Assembly (NCBI GenBank): GCA_003647065.1
Contig: QMMC01000007.1
Coordinates: 1-41,006 of the forward strand
From: Deltaproteobacteria bacterium
Lineage (GTDB): Bacteria > Myxococcota_A > Polyangia > Polyangiales > B10-G4
Length of the DNA: 41,006 nt
Direction: 5' to 3'
In this document: positions 15,085-22,683 of the stretch, piece by piece
Layout of the letters: every line of letters begins with the position of its first letter
Position numbering within the stretch: the stretch's first letter is position 1
Position numbers and translations under genes: made by a program
Notes under the pieces: model-generated
Database searches by the model: none
Told to the model about the DNA's origin: nothing
The model's input: the letters and a program-made list of their open reading frames with translations, nothing else

Positions 15085-16512
15085 TCAAAACCCGAGGGTG
15101 CCCATCGCTTGGTCGTGGACTTGGCGTTGAATTTGCTGGCGGTCCTCGGCGGGCATCGCAGGAGCGGGCCGCGGTTCGTGAGCTTCCTCGGCCTCGGGCT
15201 CGGCATCGTCGCTCCCTTCGGCGGAGGCCGCGGTTCCGACGGTTGGGGGAAGCGAGTTCCGGAGCGACGCCATCGACGAGACCTGGGCTTCCAGCACCTC
15301 GTCACCGTCCAGCGCATATCCGTTGGCCTCCTGCTCGGCTCGTTCGAGCATGGCCCGGGCCTCGGCGACGTTGCCGTTGCGGTTCAGACGGATCGCCTGC
15401 ACCGTGGCCGCGGCCGCCTGCATGCGCGCCGCTTCGCTTTCGAGCTCGGCGTCGCGGCCGCGGGCGATCTCTTCGTCGTCGTCCGATGCCTTGGCTCCGA
15501 GGAAGACCCGTCGCTCGAGGTGTCCGGCTTCGGCGACCGCGTCATCGAAGCCGAGGTGCACGTCCATCAACTCCACCGTCGCTCCGGCACGGCGCCCTTC
15601 GGCGGTCGCGCGCACGATGAGGTCCCGGTGCTCGCCCTCGTGAAGGTCACCGAGGTGAACCTCGACGAAGCCGCCGACGTGCTGGACGTTTTGCCCTACG
15701 ACGTTCTGGATCGTGACTCCCGGCCCCGGCTGCAGACGCACGACGGCGTTCCGACCGAAGACCCGCTGCATGCGCATCACCTCGTCACGGAAGAGCGTCG
15801 CCACCTGCTCGGACTCTTCGACGTAGTGAAACTGCCCGCCGCTCACCTGAGCGACGTCGCCCATCAAGGTCTCGTTGTAGTCGAGGCCGAGGCCGATTGC
15901 CGTCACCGTCATGCCCCGCTCCCCGGCGGCCTGGGCCATGGCGACGATGCCCGCCTCTTCGTTGGGCACTCCGTCGCCGAGCAATACCACCCGGTTCACG
16001 CCGTTCGGCTCGTAGTGAGTCATGAGCTCGGTGAGCCCCGCCTGGAGGCCGCCGGCCATGTCGGTCGTGCCCTGGGCCTCCATTTCGGCGATGCGCGCTC
16101 GGAGTTCGGCGAGGTTGTCTTCGATCACCGTCGACGGCAGCAAGACCTCCGCCGAGCTGTGGAAGGCCACCACGCTGAGTCGGTCACCTTCGCGAAGAAG
16201 ATCGACGATGGTGAGCGCCGCGTCTCGGGCATCTTCGATGGGCTCACCGGCCATGGAGCCCGAGGTGTCGATCACCAGGGCGAGGTTGAGCGGCGGGCGT
16301 CCAGTCCCATCCACGGGCTGGGTGCTGATCCGGATGCGCGCCAGCACCTCACCGTTTTGCCCCGCCGGCACGAAGGCGTTGCCCAGGCTGCCGCTGAGGG
16401 AGATCACCCCCGGATCTTCGTTTTCCGTCGTCGACGTACCGCCGCAGCTCGCCCCGAAAGCGAGCACCGCAACTACCCCGAGCACACCCAGCACCGTCAT
16501 CGTTTTCGTCAT
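15085..16512 (-). CDS. VWA-domain lipoprotein
   Basis: The 475-residue product has a signal peptide ending FGASC (Cys23, slightly unusual lipobox), so it is probably a lipoprotein. After a beta-rich segment, the von Willebrand A domain starts at ALVIDTSGSMAG, with the DTSGSM MIDAS metal site at 82-87. It continues through TDMAGGLQAGL and VVLLGDGVPNEE, so the metal ligands look complete. A further beta domain (VVRLQPGPGVTIQNVVGQNVQHVGGF) and a C-terminal helical region with acidic tail follow, as in YfbK-type VWA proteins. It would act in the periplasm or on the surface, binding a partner protein. ATG 16512 has GAGAGGG upstream. Confidence 0.86.
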   Translation of the reverse strand: MTKTMTVLGVLGVVAVLAFGASCGGTSTTENEDPGVISLSGSLGNAFVPAGQNGEVLARIRISTQPVDGTGRPPLNLALVIDTSGSMAGEPIEDARDAALTIVDLLREGDRLSVVAFHSSAEVLLPSTVIEDNLAELRARIAEMEAQGTTDMAGGLQAGLTELMTHYEPNGVNRVVLLGDGVPNEEAGIVAMAQAAGERGMTVTAIGLGLDYNETLMGDVAQVSGGQFHYVEESEQVATLFRDEVMRMQRVFGRNAVVRLQPGPGVTIQNVVGQNVQHVGGFVEVHLGDLHEGEHRDLIVRATAEGRRAGATVELMDVHLGFDDAVAEAGHLERRVFLGAKASDDDEEIARGRDAELESEAARMQAAAATVQAIRLNRNGNVAEARAMLERAEQEANGYALDGDEVLEAQVSSMASLRNSLPPTVGTAASAEGSDDAEPEAEEAHEPRPAPAMPAEDRQQIQRQVHDQAMGTLGF

Positions 16513-16685
16513 CGAGCCCTCTCCCGCCTCACCGGCTTCTTGCGCTTCTTGCGCGTCCGGTCGGGGCGAAGACGTCTGGCGATTCGAGTCGGTCTAGGAA
16601 AATTCGCCACCGCCCCTGGCGTCGACGAATTCGAGCCTTAGGCTCAATCGGTCCTTCGAATCACTCGATCCGGGGGGCGTACGAT

Positions 16686-17032
16686 ATGCGATGGATGGGT
16701 CTCAGCCCCGGAATGCTCCGAATTCCCGATGGGAATCGCATCGCTTTCATCCGGGGGTTCGTCTCGTGATCTCGTATCGCGGGGCACCGTGCCCCCCCAA
16801 CTGGAACACCCAGATAGTGGCCCGGCGCCATTTCGAGGCCGGTGTGTCCCTGGGTGCCGGCGCGAGCCGGGGAGACAAGAACGCATGAACGAAACCTGTA
16901 TCGTTGGCCTCTCGACGGAGGTGGGAGCGAGTTAGCTTCCTATGTGAGCCCTGTGCTCCCCGCTCCATCAGGAGAGGCCAGCGCGGAACGTGGGAGGGTG
17001 GTGACATAGGTGTCATCGCCCTCCTTTTTTTT
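16686..17032 (+). ncRNA. Candidate structured RNA or regulatory leader ending in an intrinsic terminator
   Basis: Plus-strand inverted repeats are followed by a terminator: 16688-16744 (nested hairpin) and 16906-16979 (8-bp closing stem, with inner GGGAGC/GCTCCC at 16923-16928 and 16955-16960). The 3' end is taken from the terminator; the 5' end is a guess. I could not match it to RNase P, SRP, tmRNA or the common riboswitches, and 6S RNA is not clearly excluded. It could be a free small RNA or an attenuator leader of the YceI gene, whose ATG lies 28 nt after the terminator. Confidence 0.3.
16993..17032 (+). terminator. Strong intrinsic terminator upstream of yceI-like gene
   Basis: GGAGGGTGGTGACA-TAGG-TGTCATCGCCCTCC forms a 14-bp stem with two G-T wobbles and a 4-nt loop, followed directly by eight T residues. 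This is the clearest terminator in the window. Confidence 0.85.
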
Positions 17033-17059
17033 CTTCGGTGCGTGCTTACATAGGCCGTC

Positions 17060-17581
17060 ATGTCGAACGCGCGTTGTCACATCTTCACCGAGAAGGATGG
17101 CCTCCTCTCGAAAGTCGCCCATGACCTCCGGATCCGCGTCGACCGCTTCGACGTGAAGGTCGAGGGCGCTGGCGATGGACGGCAGGTGACCGCGACCTTC
17201 GACCCCGGGTCTCTCGTCGTCGAGACGGCGATCTCGAAGGGCGCCGACAATCCGAGCGCGCTGAGCGCAAAGGATCGGGCGAAGATCGAAAAGTCGATTC
17301 AGACCGACGTCCTCGATGTGCGGCGCAACGCCGAGATCCGGTTCACGTCGAAGAGCATCGAGGAAAGGGGTGCGGGTCTGGTCGTCACAGGCGATCTCAC
17401 GCTCCACGGCCGCACCCGGTCCCTCACCGTCGAGGCCCGTGACGCCGGGGACGCTTGGGAGGCGTCGGTCACGCTCCATCAGCCGGACTTCGGCATCAAA
17501 CCCTTCTCCGCCATGATGGGCACCCTCAAGGTGAAGCCCGACCTGCGCGTAGAGATCTCCGTCCCGAAGAGCGACGGCTGA
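17060..17581 (+). CDS. YceI-family lipid-binding protein, no signal peptide
   Basis: The product is 173 residues. The pattern LLSKVAHDLRIRVDRFDVKVEG, VTATFDPGSLVVETA, DVLDVRRNAEIRFTSKSIE, LTLHGRTRSLTVEA and DFGIKPFSAMMGTLKVKPDLRVEI matches the YceI beta-barrel, which binds isoprenoid-like lipids in characterised members. No signal peptide is visible, so it may act in the cytoplasm, unlike E. coli YceI. The leader before the ATG includes a strong terminator, and TACATA lies 7 nt upstream of the start, so either its own leaderless promoter or attenuation is possible. Confidence 0.87.
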   Translation: MSNARCHIFTEKDGLLSKVAHDLRIRVDRFDVKVEGAGDGRQVTATFDPGSLVVETAISKGADNPSALSAKDRAKIEKSIQTDVLDVRRNAEIRFTSKSIEERGAGLVVTGDLTLHGRTRSLTVEARDAGDAWEASVTLHQPDFGIKPFSAMMGTLKVKPDLRVEISVPKSDG

Positions 17582-17604
17582 ACGGGCCGCCTCGGCCGCT
17601 GCGC

Positions 17605-18708
17605 TCAATGAAGAGCGATAGTGATCGTATCGACGTCGATCGTCGGGACCTCGTCGTGGCGCGCGTCGAGGCCCAAGGCATCGAGGGTATCCCAGCGCAC
17701 CGCCCGGAGACGGAGCGTCGCCGTGATCGACGTGGCGCCCTCGGGGATCGCCACGCGGGCTTGCCGTGAATCTCCCGCCGAAAGGCTCCGAGACACGACC
17801 TCGTCCGCGTCGGTGATCAGCGCGACCGGTGCGCCGTTCAGGGTCATCTCCGCCCCGAAGGACAAGACCCGGCGAGGATTTCCGTCGCTCTCACCGTCTG
17901 GGCCGTGCGAGGAGACATCCACCCATACGTCACGGAGAAAGGCCGCTCCGGTCGGCACGGAATGCCCGGCGCCTATATTCGTGACCGTGATGATGGCGTC
18001 GCCGCCGACTCGCTCGACCTCGAGGGTCACCGCATCCCGGAAGAGCTCTCGGGCGTCATTCGCGGCGCGCTGGGCTTCTTCTTCGCTCGCGCCCCACGGC
18101 GGGTCGAGGCCAACGAAGCGGTGCTCTCCTTCGGGCATGTGGCAGGTCGCGCACGAGATGTCTGCCTCGGCGAAGTCGCTCGCGCGGTGCTCGGTGAGGG
18201 TCGGCTCGTCGAGGAGCCCAGGGCCCGTCACCTCGTGGCAGGTGCCGCAGAGCGACGCCGAGGTCAGGAACCCCGTCGTTCGGATTTCATGGGCGCCGTT
18301 GCTGCCTTCGCCGGTCGGACCGATCAGCGGAAGGCCCCAGTCGACGCGCAGGCGTCCGTCGCGCTCGCCGGTATTGCCGGTGGCGGCGTGGCAGGAGACG
18401 CAGCCGATGCCCATCTCTCCGTCGGGCCCCCCGTGGCTGGGCTGATGGCAATCGATGCAGGCGTCGCGAGCGCTCACGCCCCACGCACCCTCGACCTCGA
18501 CGAGGAGGGCCTCGAAGACCGGCGACGTACCGCTCGTCGCGTGGGGGCTCGTCGCCCACGCGGCGTACTCTTCTTCGTGACACGTCCCGCAGCTCTCGGC
18601 CTCCGGCCCGAAAGGAAGCGCCGCGCTCTCTTGCGAGCATCCGCCTATGGCGATGAGGGCGATGAGGGCGACCGGTGCCCACCGAATGCCGAAGCCGAAG
18701 CGGTTCAT
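17605..18708 (-). CDS. Pentaheme cytochrome c lipoprotein (c554-like)
   Basis: The 367-residue product has a lipoprotein signal (lipobox IGGC, Cys24). Five CxxCH heme-attachment motifs are visible in the first two thirds: CGTCH, CIDCH, CVSCH, CGTCH and CATCH. They are arranged as in cytochrome c554-related multiheme proteins (CGTCHEEEYAAWATSPHA is a typical start). The last 150 residues form a heme-free beta domain (ITVTNIGAGHSVPTGAAFLRDVWVDV), known from other multiheme proteins as a C-terminal immunoglobulin-like unit. It probably transfers electrons in the periplasm or at the outer membrane; donor and acceptor are unknown. ATG 18708 overlaps the stop of the upstream envelope gene (ATGA), so they form an operon. 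Confidence 0.87.
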   Translation of the reverse strand: MNRFGFGIRWAPVALIALIAIGGCSQESAALPFGPEAESCGTCHEEEYAAWATSPHATSGTSPVFEALLVEVEGAWGVSARDACIDCHQPSHGGPDGEMGIGCVSCHAATGNTGERDGRLRVDWGLPLIGPTGEGSNGAHEIRTTGFLTSASLCGTCHEVTGPGLLDEPTLTEHRASDFAEADISCATCHMPEGEHRFVGLDPPWGASEEEAQRAANDARELFRDAVTLEVERVGGDAIITVTNIGAGHSVPTGAAFLRDVWVDVSSHGPDGESDGNPRRVLSFGAEMTLNGAPVALITDADEVVSRSLSAGDSRQARVAIPEGATSITATLRLRAVRWDTLDALGLDARHDEVPTIDVDTITIALH

Positions 18709-19358
18709 AGGCTGAAATGCACCTGAGCGCCGAGGCTCGCCTGCACCACCGCGAAGGTCCCGTACTCCTCCGACACTTCACCGGTCCATCCATGGGAGCT
18801 CCGGTCGTGGCCGAGGTAGCCCGTCGCCTGCACATCCAAGAAGACCGAGAAGTATCGCTGTGGGGACCACTCGACGCCGGCGCCTCCGTGAATGCCGAAG
18901 AGCACGTCGTCGGCCCGGGGTGCGCCGTCCTGGGCGGGCTCGATCATGCTGAACACGGCGCAGAAGCCGAAGAGCGGACGGATGCGAAAGCTCGGCGTGA
19001 GCTCGATGGGTATGTAGAGATTGAACCCGATCGAGTGGTCGTGGCGCAGCCCGCCGCCGGGGTTGTCGACGATGAGACTCTCCGCGAAGAGGTCGAGACC
19101 CAGCATGTCAAAGGGCTCCCAGCGCAGGCGCCCGCCGCCGCCGACGCCGGGATAGGCCCCGGCCCAGGCCGTGCCGTAGACGCCGAGGGCGAGGTCCTCG
19201 TCGAAGGCCGCCGACGGGCCAGACTCGTTGGATTCGTCGGACTCGACGCGCGTCTCTGGCGCATCCGGTTCTTCTTGGCCCAGAGCGGCGCCGGTAAACG
19301 AGAGGGTGACGGCCAGAAGAGTGAGGCAAACGAGGCAAAACATTCGAGTCATGGCCAT
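18705..19358 (-). CDS. Predicted outer-membrane beta-barrel protein coupled to pentaheme cytochrome
   Basis: The product is 217 residues. A signal peptide (MAMTRMFCLVCLTLLAVTLSF, cleavage after ALG) is followed by an acidic linker and alternating beta strands such as GVYGTAWAGAYPGVGGGGRLRWEP. The protein ends in a strand of the type AVVQASLGAQVHFSL with terminal aromatic/hydrophobic residues, as in outer-membrane beta-barrels. ATG 19358 is used; ATG 19352 is two codons further in and equally possible. The stop overlaps the cytochrome start, suggesting a physical or electron-transfer partnership, but no family is recognised. Confidence 0.7.
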   Translation of the reverse strand: MAMTRMFCLVCLTLLAVTLSFTGAALGQEEPDAPETRVESDESNESGPSAAFDEDLALGVYGTAWAGAYPGVGGGGRLRWEPFDMLGLDLFAESLIVDNPGGGLRHDHSIGFNLYIPIELTPSFRIRPLFGFCAVFSMIEPAQDGAPRADDVLFGIHGGAGVEWSPQRYFSVFLDVQATGYLGHDRSSHGWTGEVSEEYGTFAVVQASLGAQVHFSL

Positions 19359-19424
19359 GGGTGGGAGCAGGCCGGGCCTTTTCTGATTCTTTTTTGTCTT
19401 TGCGTCCGATTTCCCGGGTCTCTC

Positions 19425-19440
19425 GCGGTCGATTGACCGC
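19425..19440. promoter_or_regulatory. Inverted repeat GCGGTC-GATT-GACCGC between divergent genes
   Basis: A perfect 6-bp palindrome with a 4-nt centre lies between the cytochrome operon (minus) and beta-helix lipoprotein 3 (plus). It could be an operator for either. An A-rich stretch on the minus strand (19380-19400) lies closer to the cytochrome operon. Confidence 0.3.
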
Positions 19441-19481
19441 ATGAATGCCCGTCCGGCCGGCCCCTGTGTCATCCTTGTCCG

Positions 19482-21281
19482 ATGCGTAGTCTGTCCTTGC
19501 TCGCGATGCTCCTCATCGGCGCTTGCTCGGACCCACCGTCGTCGATGGACGCAGCGGTCGACGCCGCAACGGACAGCGCTCCGCCGGACTCACTGCCCCC
19601 GATCGAGCCGACCGAACCGACCCCCGTCGCAGCTCCGGCACCCCCCGAACTCGGCCCCTGTCGGACGGGGTGGCGCGCGGTCATGGGGCCCGATTTCATG
19701 GAGTGTGATCCGTGGCCCGAGGGGGGCCAAGAGGTCTGCGGCCCCGACGAAGCGCACTTCCCTGGCGAGGCCGGCTGCCGGCGAATTGGCGATGCCTGTC
19801 CCGTCGACGGCGTGCCAAGGGATCTGCCTCCGGATGCGATTCACGTCCGTGCCGGCGCGACTGACGGAGACGGGACTATCGGTGCGCCGTTTGGGACGAT
19901 CGCAGAAGCCCTCGCGATCGTAGGGTCTGACGCCGTGATCGGCCTCGCGGTCGGTACCTATCCCGAAGAGTCGTTCATCCGTGATCCGTCCCTCACGATC
20001 GTCGGGGCCTGCACCGATACCGTCATCGGGCCTGTTGGCGGGACCGCCTTCTTTGCCTTCGGTGGAACCCTGACCCTCCGGAACATGCGGATTCGAGAGG
20101 CGACCGGCGGCGTGATCGCCCGAGACGGCGTGGTGAACCTCGACTCGATCATCTTCGAAGACCTCACGGACTCGGCCGTGTCGACGGGCGGTGACGCCTC
20201 GGTCGTGGGCCAGGACCTCCTCGTTCGGCGTGCCGGAGGCGATGGAGTCTTCCTCGGGGGCGGACAGGCGGTGTTCGACCGATTCGTCCTCGAAGACATC
20301 CGAGGTCATGCGTTGACCGCGGTCCGGGCGGAGCTCCATGCGAGCTCGATCGCCATCGACGTCGTGGCGGGGCTCTCCGCGGTCTTCGTCTCGGCGGTCA
20401 GCGCCACGGTGACCGTCGAGGGAGCGGTGATGACGAGCGATCCCCTCGCCATGCTCATCGCGACGGACTCGTCGGTCCACGTCGCGGACGCGGTTCTTTC
20501 GGCGCCGCCTGGTTCGAGTCCCTCTGAAGACCAGGTGACCGTTCTCGCCCTCGACGCATCGGAGCTCGAACTCCAACGCGTCGTGCTCACGCGGCCGACC
20601 GGCCTCGCCATCGGTGTCGGCGGTACGGGAAGCACCGCGATGATGCGGGACGTAGTCGTTCGAGAAATGGTCGGCGAAGGCCACGGCATCGAAATTGGCG
20701 ATGGGGCCCAGGCAGATCTCGGCCGGGTTTGGGTCGACCACGCCGGACGCAACGCCATGCTCTTCTACGGCGCCGGGACCACGGCCGTGGCCCAGGACCT
20801 CCACGTCCTTTCGTCGCAGCCTGATTCGACCGGGCGGTGGGGGAGGGGGATCGGTGTCCAGACCGGTGCTGACCTGACGGCCGACCGAGTGCTCCTCGAG
20901 GAACATCACGAGGTAAGCCTCGTCGTTGCATCCATCGGCACCCGGGCCGCGTTCACCGACCTCACCATCCGCGATACTCGCGAACGACCTTGCGGGGCCT
21001 CTGGATGCCCGACCGGCGGCATCGGAATGGGCGCGTACCTCGGCGGGTCCGCGCAGGTCGAACGCTTTCACATCGAACACAACGCCCTCCTGGGTTTTCA
21101 GGTGGCGACCGGGGGCATTCTCGAGCTCGCCGACGGAGTCGTGTCTCACAATCCAATCGGCGTGAACATTCAGAGCGTCGAGTACGACATCCAGCTTCTC
21201 ACCGACCGCGTCGAGTATCGAGACAACGGCCAGAACCTCGACTCGACCGAGCTCTTCGTCCCGGCGCCGGCTACGCTCTGA
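19482..21281 (+). CDS. Large beta-helix lipoprotein, paralogue 3
   Basis: The 599-residue product has a lipoprotein signal with lipobox IGAC (Cys15). It keeps the domain plan of paralogues 1 and 2. A Pro/Thr-rich linker is followed by the CRTGW...CDPWP...CGPDEAHFPGEAGCRRIGDACP module. IHVRAGATDGDGTIGAPFGTIAEAL then starts the beta-helix, and the C-terminus GVVSHNPIGVNIQSVEYDIQLLTDRVEYRDNGQNLDS closes it. Protein similarity to paralogues 1 and 2 is clear but lower than between those two, and it is not in tandem with them. CATCCT lies 6 nt before the ATG, a degenerate form of the box seen at 7366. The target is unknown. Confidence 0.85.
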   Translation: MRSLSLLAMLLIGACSDPPSSMDAAVDAATDSAPPDSLPPIEPTEPTPVAAPAPPELGPCRTGWRAVMGPDFMECDPWPEGGQEVCGPDEAHFPGEAGCRRIGDACPVDGVPRDLPPDAIHVRAGATDGDGTIGAPFGTIAEALAIVGSDAVIGLAVGTYPEESFIRDPSLTIVGACTDTVIGPVGGTAFFAFGGTLTLRNMRIREATGGVIARDGVVNLDSIIFEDLTDSAVSTGGDASVVGQDLLVRRAGGDGVFLGGGQAVFDRFVLEDIRGHALTAVRAELHASSIAIDVVAGLSAVFVSAVSATVTVEGAVMTSDPLAMLIATDSSVHVADAVLSAPPGSSPSEDQVTVLALDASELELQRVVLTRPTGLAIGVGGTGSTAMMRDVVVREMVGEGHGIEIGDGAQADLGRVWVDHAGRNAMLFYGAGTTAVAQDLHVLSSQPDSTGRWGRGIGVQTGADLTADRVLLEEHHEVSLVVASIGTRAAFTDLTIRDTRERPCGASGCPTGGIGMGAYLGGSAQVERFHIEHNALLGFQVATGGILELADGVVSHNPIGVNIQSVEYDIQLLTDRVEYRDNGQNLDSTELFVPAPATL

Positions 21282-21297
21282 GCAAGAGTCGCCAGAG

Positions 21298-22146
21298 CTA
21301 CTGCGCGAGGAGCCGCTCGATGCGCCGGAGTTGGCTCGAGCCCGGGTTGACTGCGCGAAACCGGCTGGCGCGAGCCTCGGCGTCGGACCGGCGGCCGAGG
21401 CGCAGGAGGGCATCGACGGCCACGACCTCTCGCTCCTGAGCGAGCGCTCCCCGGGGGTAGTCCCGAGCGTGGCGGTCAGCGAGGGCGAGGGCCGAACCGG
21501 GGGCGCGACCGAGGGCGTCCTGGGCTTGCTGAAGCAGGGTGAGCTCCGGGATGCGCTCGGGCGCCTCGTCGTCGGTTGCGGCAGGCGCGCGCGGTCTCGT
21601 GGCTTGTTTGGCGGGCGCGTGCTCTTGCCCCTCGGTGTGCCCTCTCGGTGCTTCCGGAACGCCAAGCGTCTCCTCGGGAGTGTCGAGCCCCCGTGGAACC
21701 TCGGCGGCTTCGCTCGCCTGAGCCGCTTCGGGCTCGGCCGCCGCGTTCTCGCTCTGGGTCGTGCTCGACCCTCCCCCGCTCCCTACGATGTGCTCCACTC
21801 GGCGTCGATCGGTGACGACCCCCCAGGTGGCGATGCTCGCGACCAGCACAGCGCCTCCCAGCATGCCGACGATCAGCTTCGTTCCGCCGGTGACCCCGGC
21901 CGCCGTGGCGCTGCCGCCTACCGAACCTGTCGAGCCGGCGCCCGCCGAACCGGTGCCACCGCTTCCCGGACTGCCGGGGCCCCCCGCTCCCCCCGGACCC
22001 CCACCACCGAGCAGCGGCCCGAGCTTCGTGGCCAAGGCGGCTACTTGCTCGTCCGACGGAAGATCCTCTCGCGCATCACGGAGCGCGGTGGCGATCCCCT
22101 CGAACGCCTCGGGGTCATCGACCCACTTCAGGAGATCGTCGCTCAT
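21298..22146 (-). CDS. Membrane-anchored anti-sigma factor candidate
   Basis: The product is 282 residues. An N-terminal helical segment (MSDDLLKWVDDPEAFEGIATALRDAR) is followed by a Gly/Pro/Ser linker and one transmembrane helix (LIVGMLGGAVLVASIATWGVV, about 90-110). The periplasmic part is Ala/Glu-rich and ends in a helical repeat (LLQQAQDALGRAPGSALALADRHARDYP). No HxxxCxxC zinc anti-sigma motif is present. The ATG overlaps the stop of the ECF sigma gene (ATGA), the usual order for a sigma and its antagonist. The role is inferred from context. Confidence 0.75.
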   Translation of the reverse strand: MSDDLLKWVDDPEAFEGIATALRDAREDLPSDEQVAALATKLGPLLGGGGPGGAGGPGSPGSGGTGSAGAGSTGSVGGSATAAGVTGGTKLIVGMLGGAVLVASIATWGVVTDRRRVEHIVGSGGGSSTTQSENAAAEPEAAQASEAAEVPRGLDTPEETLGVPEAPRGHTEGQEHAPAKQATRPRAPAATDDEAPERIPELTLLQQAQDALGRAPGSALALADRHARDYPRGALAQEREVVAVDALLRLGRRSDAEARASRFRAVNPGSSQLRRIERLLAQ

Positions 22147-22658
22147 CGCACGCTCCTCTCGAAGTGCCGCTGCACGACATCGCGGGCGGCGTAGAGGCGT
22201 GAGTACGCCGTCTGGAGCGGACAGCCAATGGACTCGGCCACCTCGTTCATCGTCAGGTCTTCGATCTCGAAGAGCACGAAGACCGCGCGCTTGTCTTCGT
22301 CGAGGGTCTCGAGGGCCGAGTCGAGGAGAGCCCGGGCCTGGCGCCGGGCGAGGTCCTTGGCCTGGGGCGCCGACTCCCGGCCCTCGGGGACCCGGTCGGT
22401 GACCACCTCTTTGCGTACTCGGGCCCGGCGCCGGTGGTCGGACGCGGTGCGTACGCAGATGCCGTAGAGCCAGGTGGTCAGCGCGCTGCGCCCCTCGAAC
22501 TCGGGCAGCTTTCGATGAACGACCACGAATACTTCCTGGCAGAGGTCTTCGACCTCGGCTTCGGGGACCCCGAGCTTCCGGAGCACACGCCAGACGTAGG
22601 GCGCGTGGTCACGGAAGACCGTCCCGAGGTCGTGGGCCTGAGTGTGCTGCACGGTCAT
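22143..22658 (-). CDS. ECF-type RNA polymerase sigma factor
   Basis: The product is 171 residues starting at MTVQHTQAHDLG; the longer ORF-track start runs into the upstream gene. Region sigma-2 is recognisable as VEDLCQEVFVVVHRKLPEFEGRSALTTWLYGIC and region sigma-4 as DKRAVFVLFEIEDLTMNEVAESIGCPLQTAYSRLYAARDVV. It would direct RNA polymerase to a stress- or envelope-related regulon. Upstream, with a 25-bp gap, is an outer-membrane-like protein; downstream and overlapping is the anti-sigma candidate. This triad is common in myxobacteria, with the membrane partners sensing the signal. Confidence 0.9.
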   Translation of the reverse strand: MTVQHTQAHDLGTVFRDHAPYVWRVLRKLGVPEAEVEDLCQEVFVVVHRKLPEFEGRSALTTWLYGICVRTASDHRRRARVRKEVVTDRVPEGRESAPQAKDLARRQARALLDSALETLDEDKRAVFVLFEIEDLTMNEVAESIGCPLQTAYSRLYAARDVVQRHFERSVR

Positions 22659-22683
22659 GAGTGGGCGCTCGGGTCCGAGCTTA

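Larger units (their letters stand above)
16513..17059. other. 547-bp non-coding stretch with nested inverted repeats
   Basis: No convincing protein gene is present; the ORF-track frames here are short and compositionally random. The region holds a GAGCC-TTA-GGCTC hairpin near 16632 and the ATTCCC-GAT-GGGAAT hairpin at 16722-16736, enclosed by GCGATG (16688-16693) and CATCGC (16739-16744). It also holds a GGCCTCTC/GAGAGGCC pair closing 16906-16979 and an intrinsic terminator at 16993-17032. The terminator has no plus-strand gene ahead of it, so an unannotated RNA or a leader is likely. Confidence 0.5.

Noticed and set aside
15109-16641. 510-residue plus-strand ORF antisense to the VWA gene
   Set aside because: Shadow of a strongly supported gene; His/Arg/Val-rich composition without domains.
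16691-16935. Short plus-strand ORFs in the non-coding region as the gene ended by the terminator
   Set aside because: Two overlapping frames of 65-68 residues, no ribosome-binding site, no domain, and composition like random GC-rich DNA.
16906-16979. Region as 6S RNA, SRP RNA, RNase P RNA or tmRNA
   Set aside because: None of the conserved sequence cores of SRP, RNase P or tmRNA is present, and the 6S layout (long hairpin with central bubble) could not be shown by eye.
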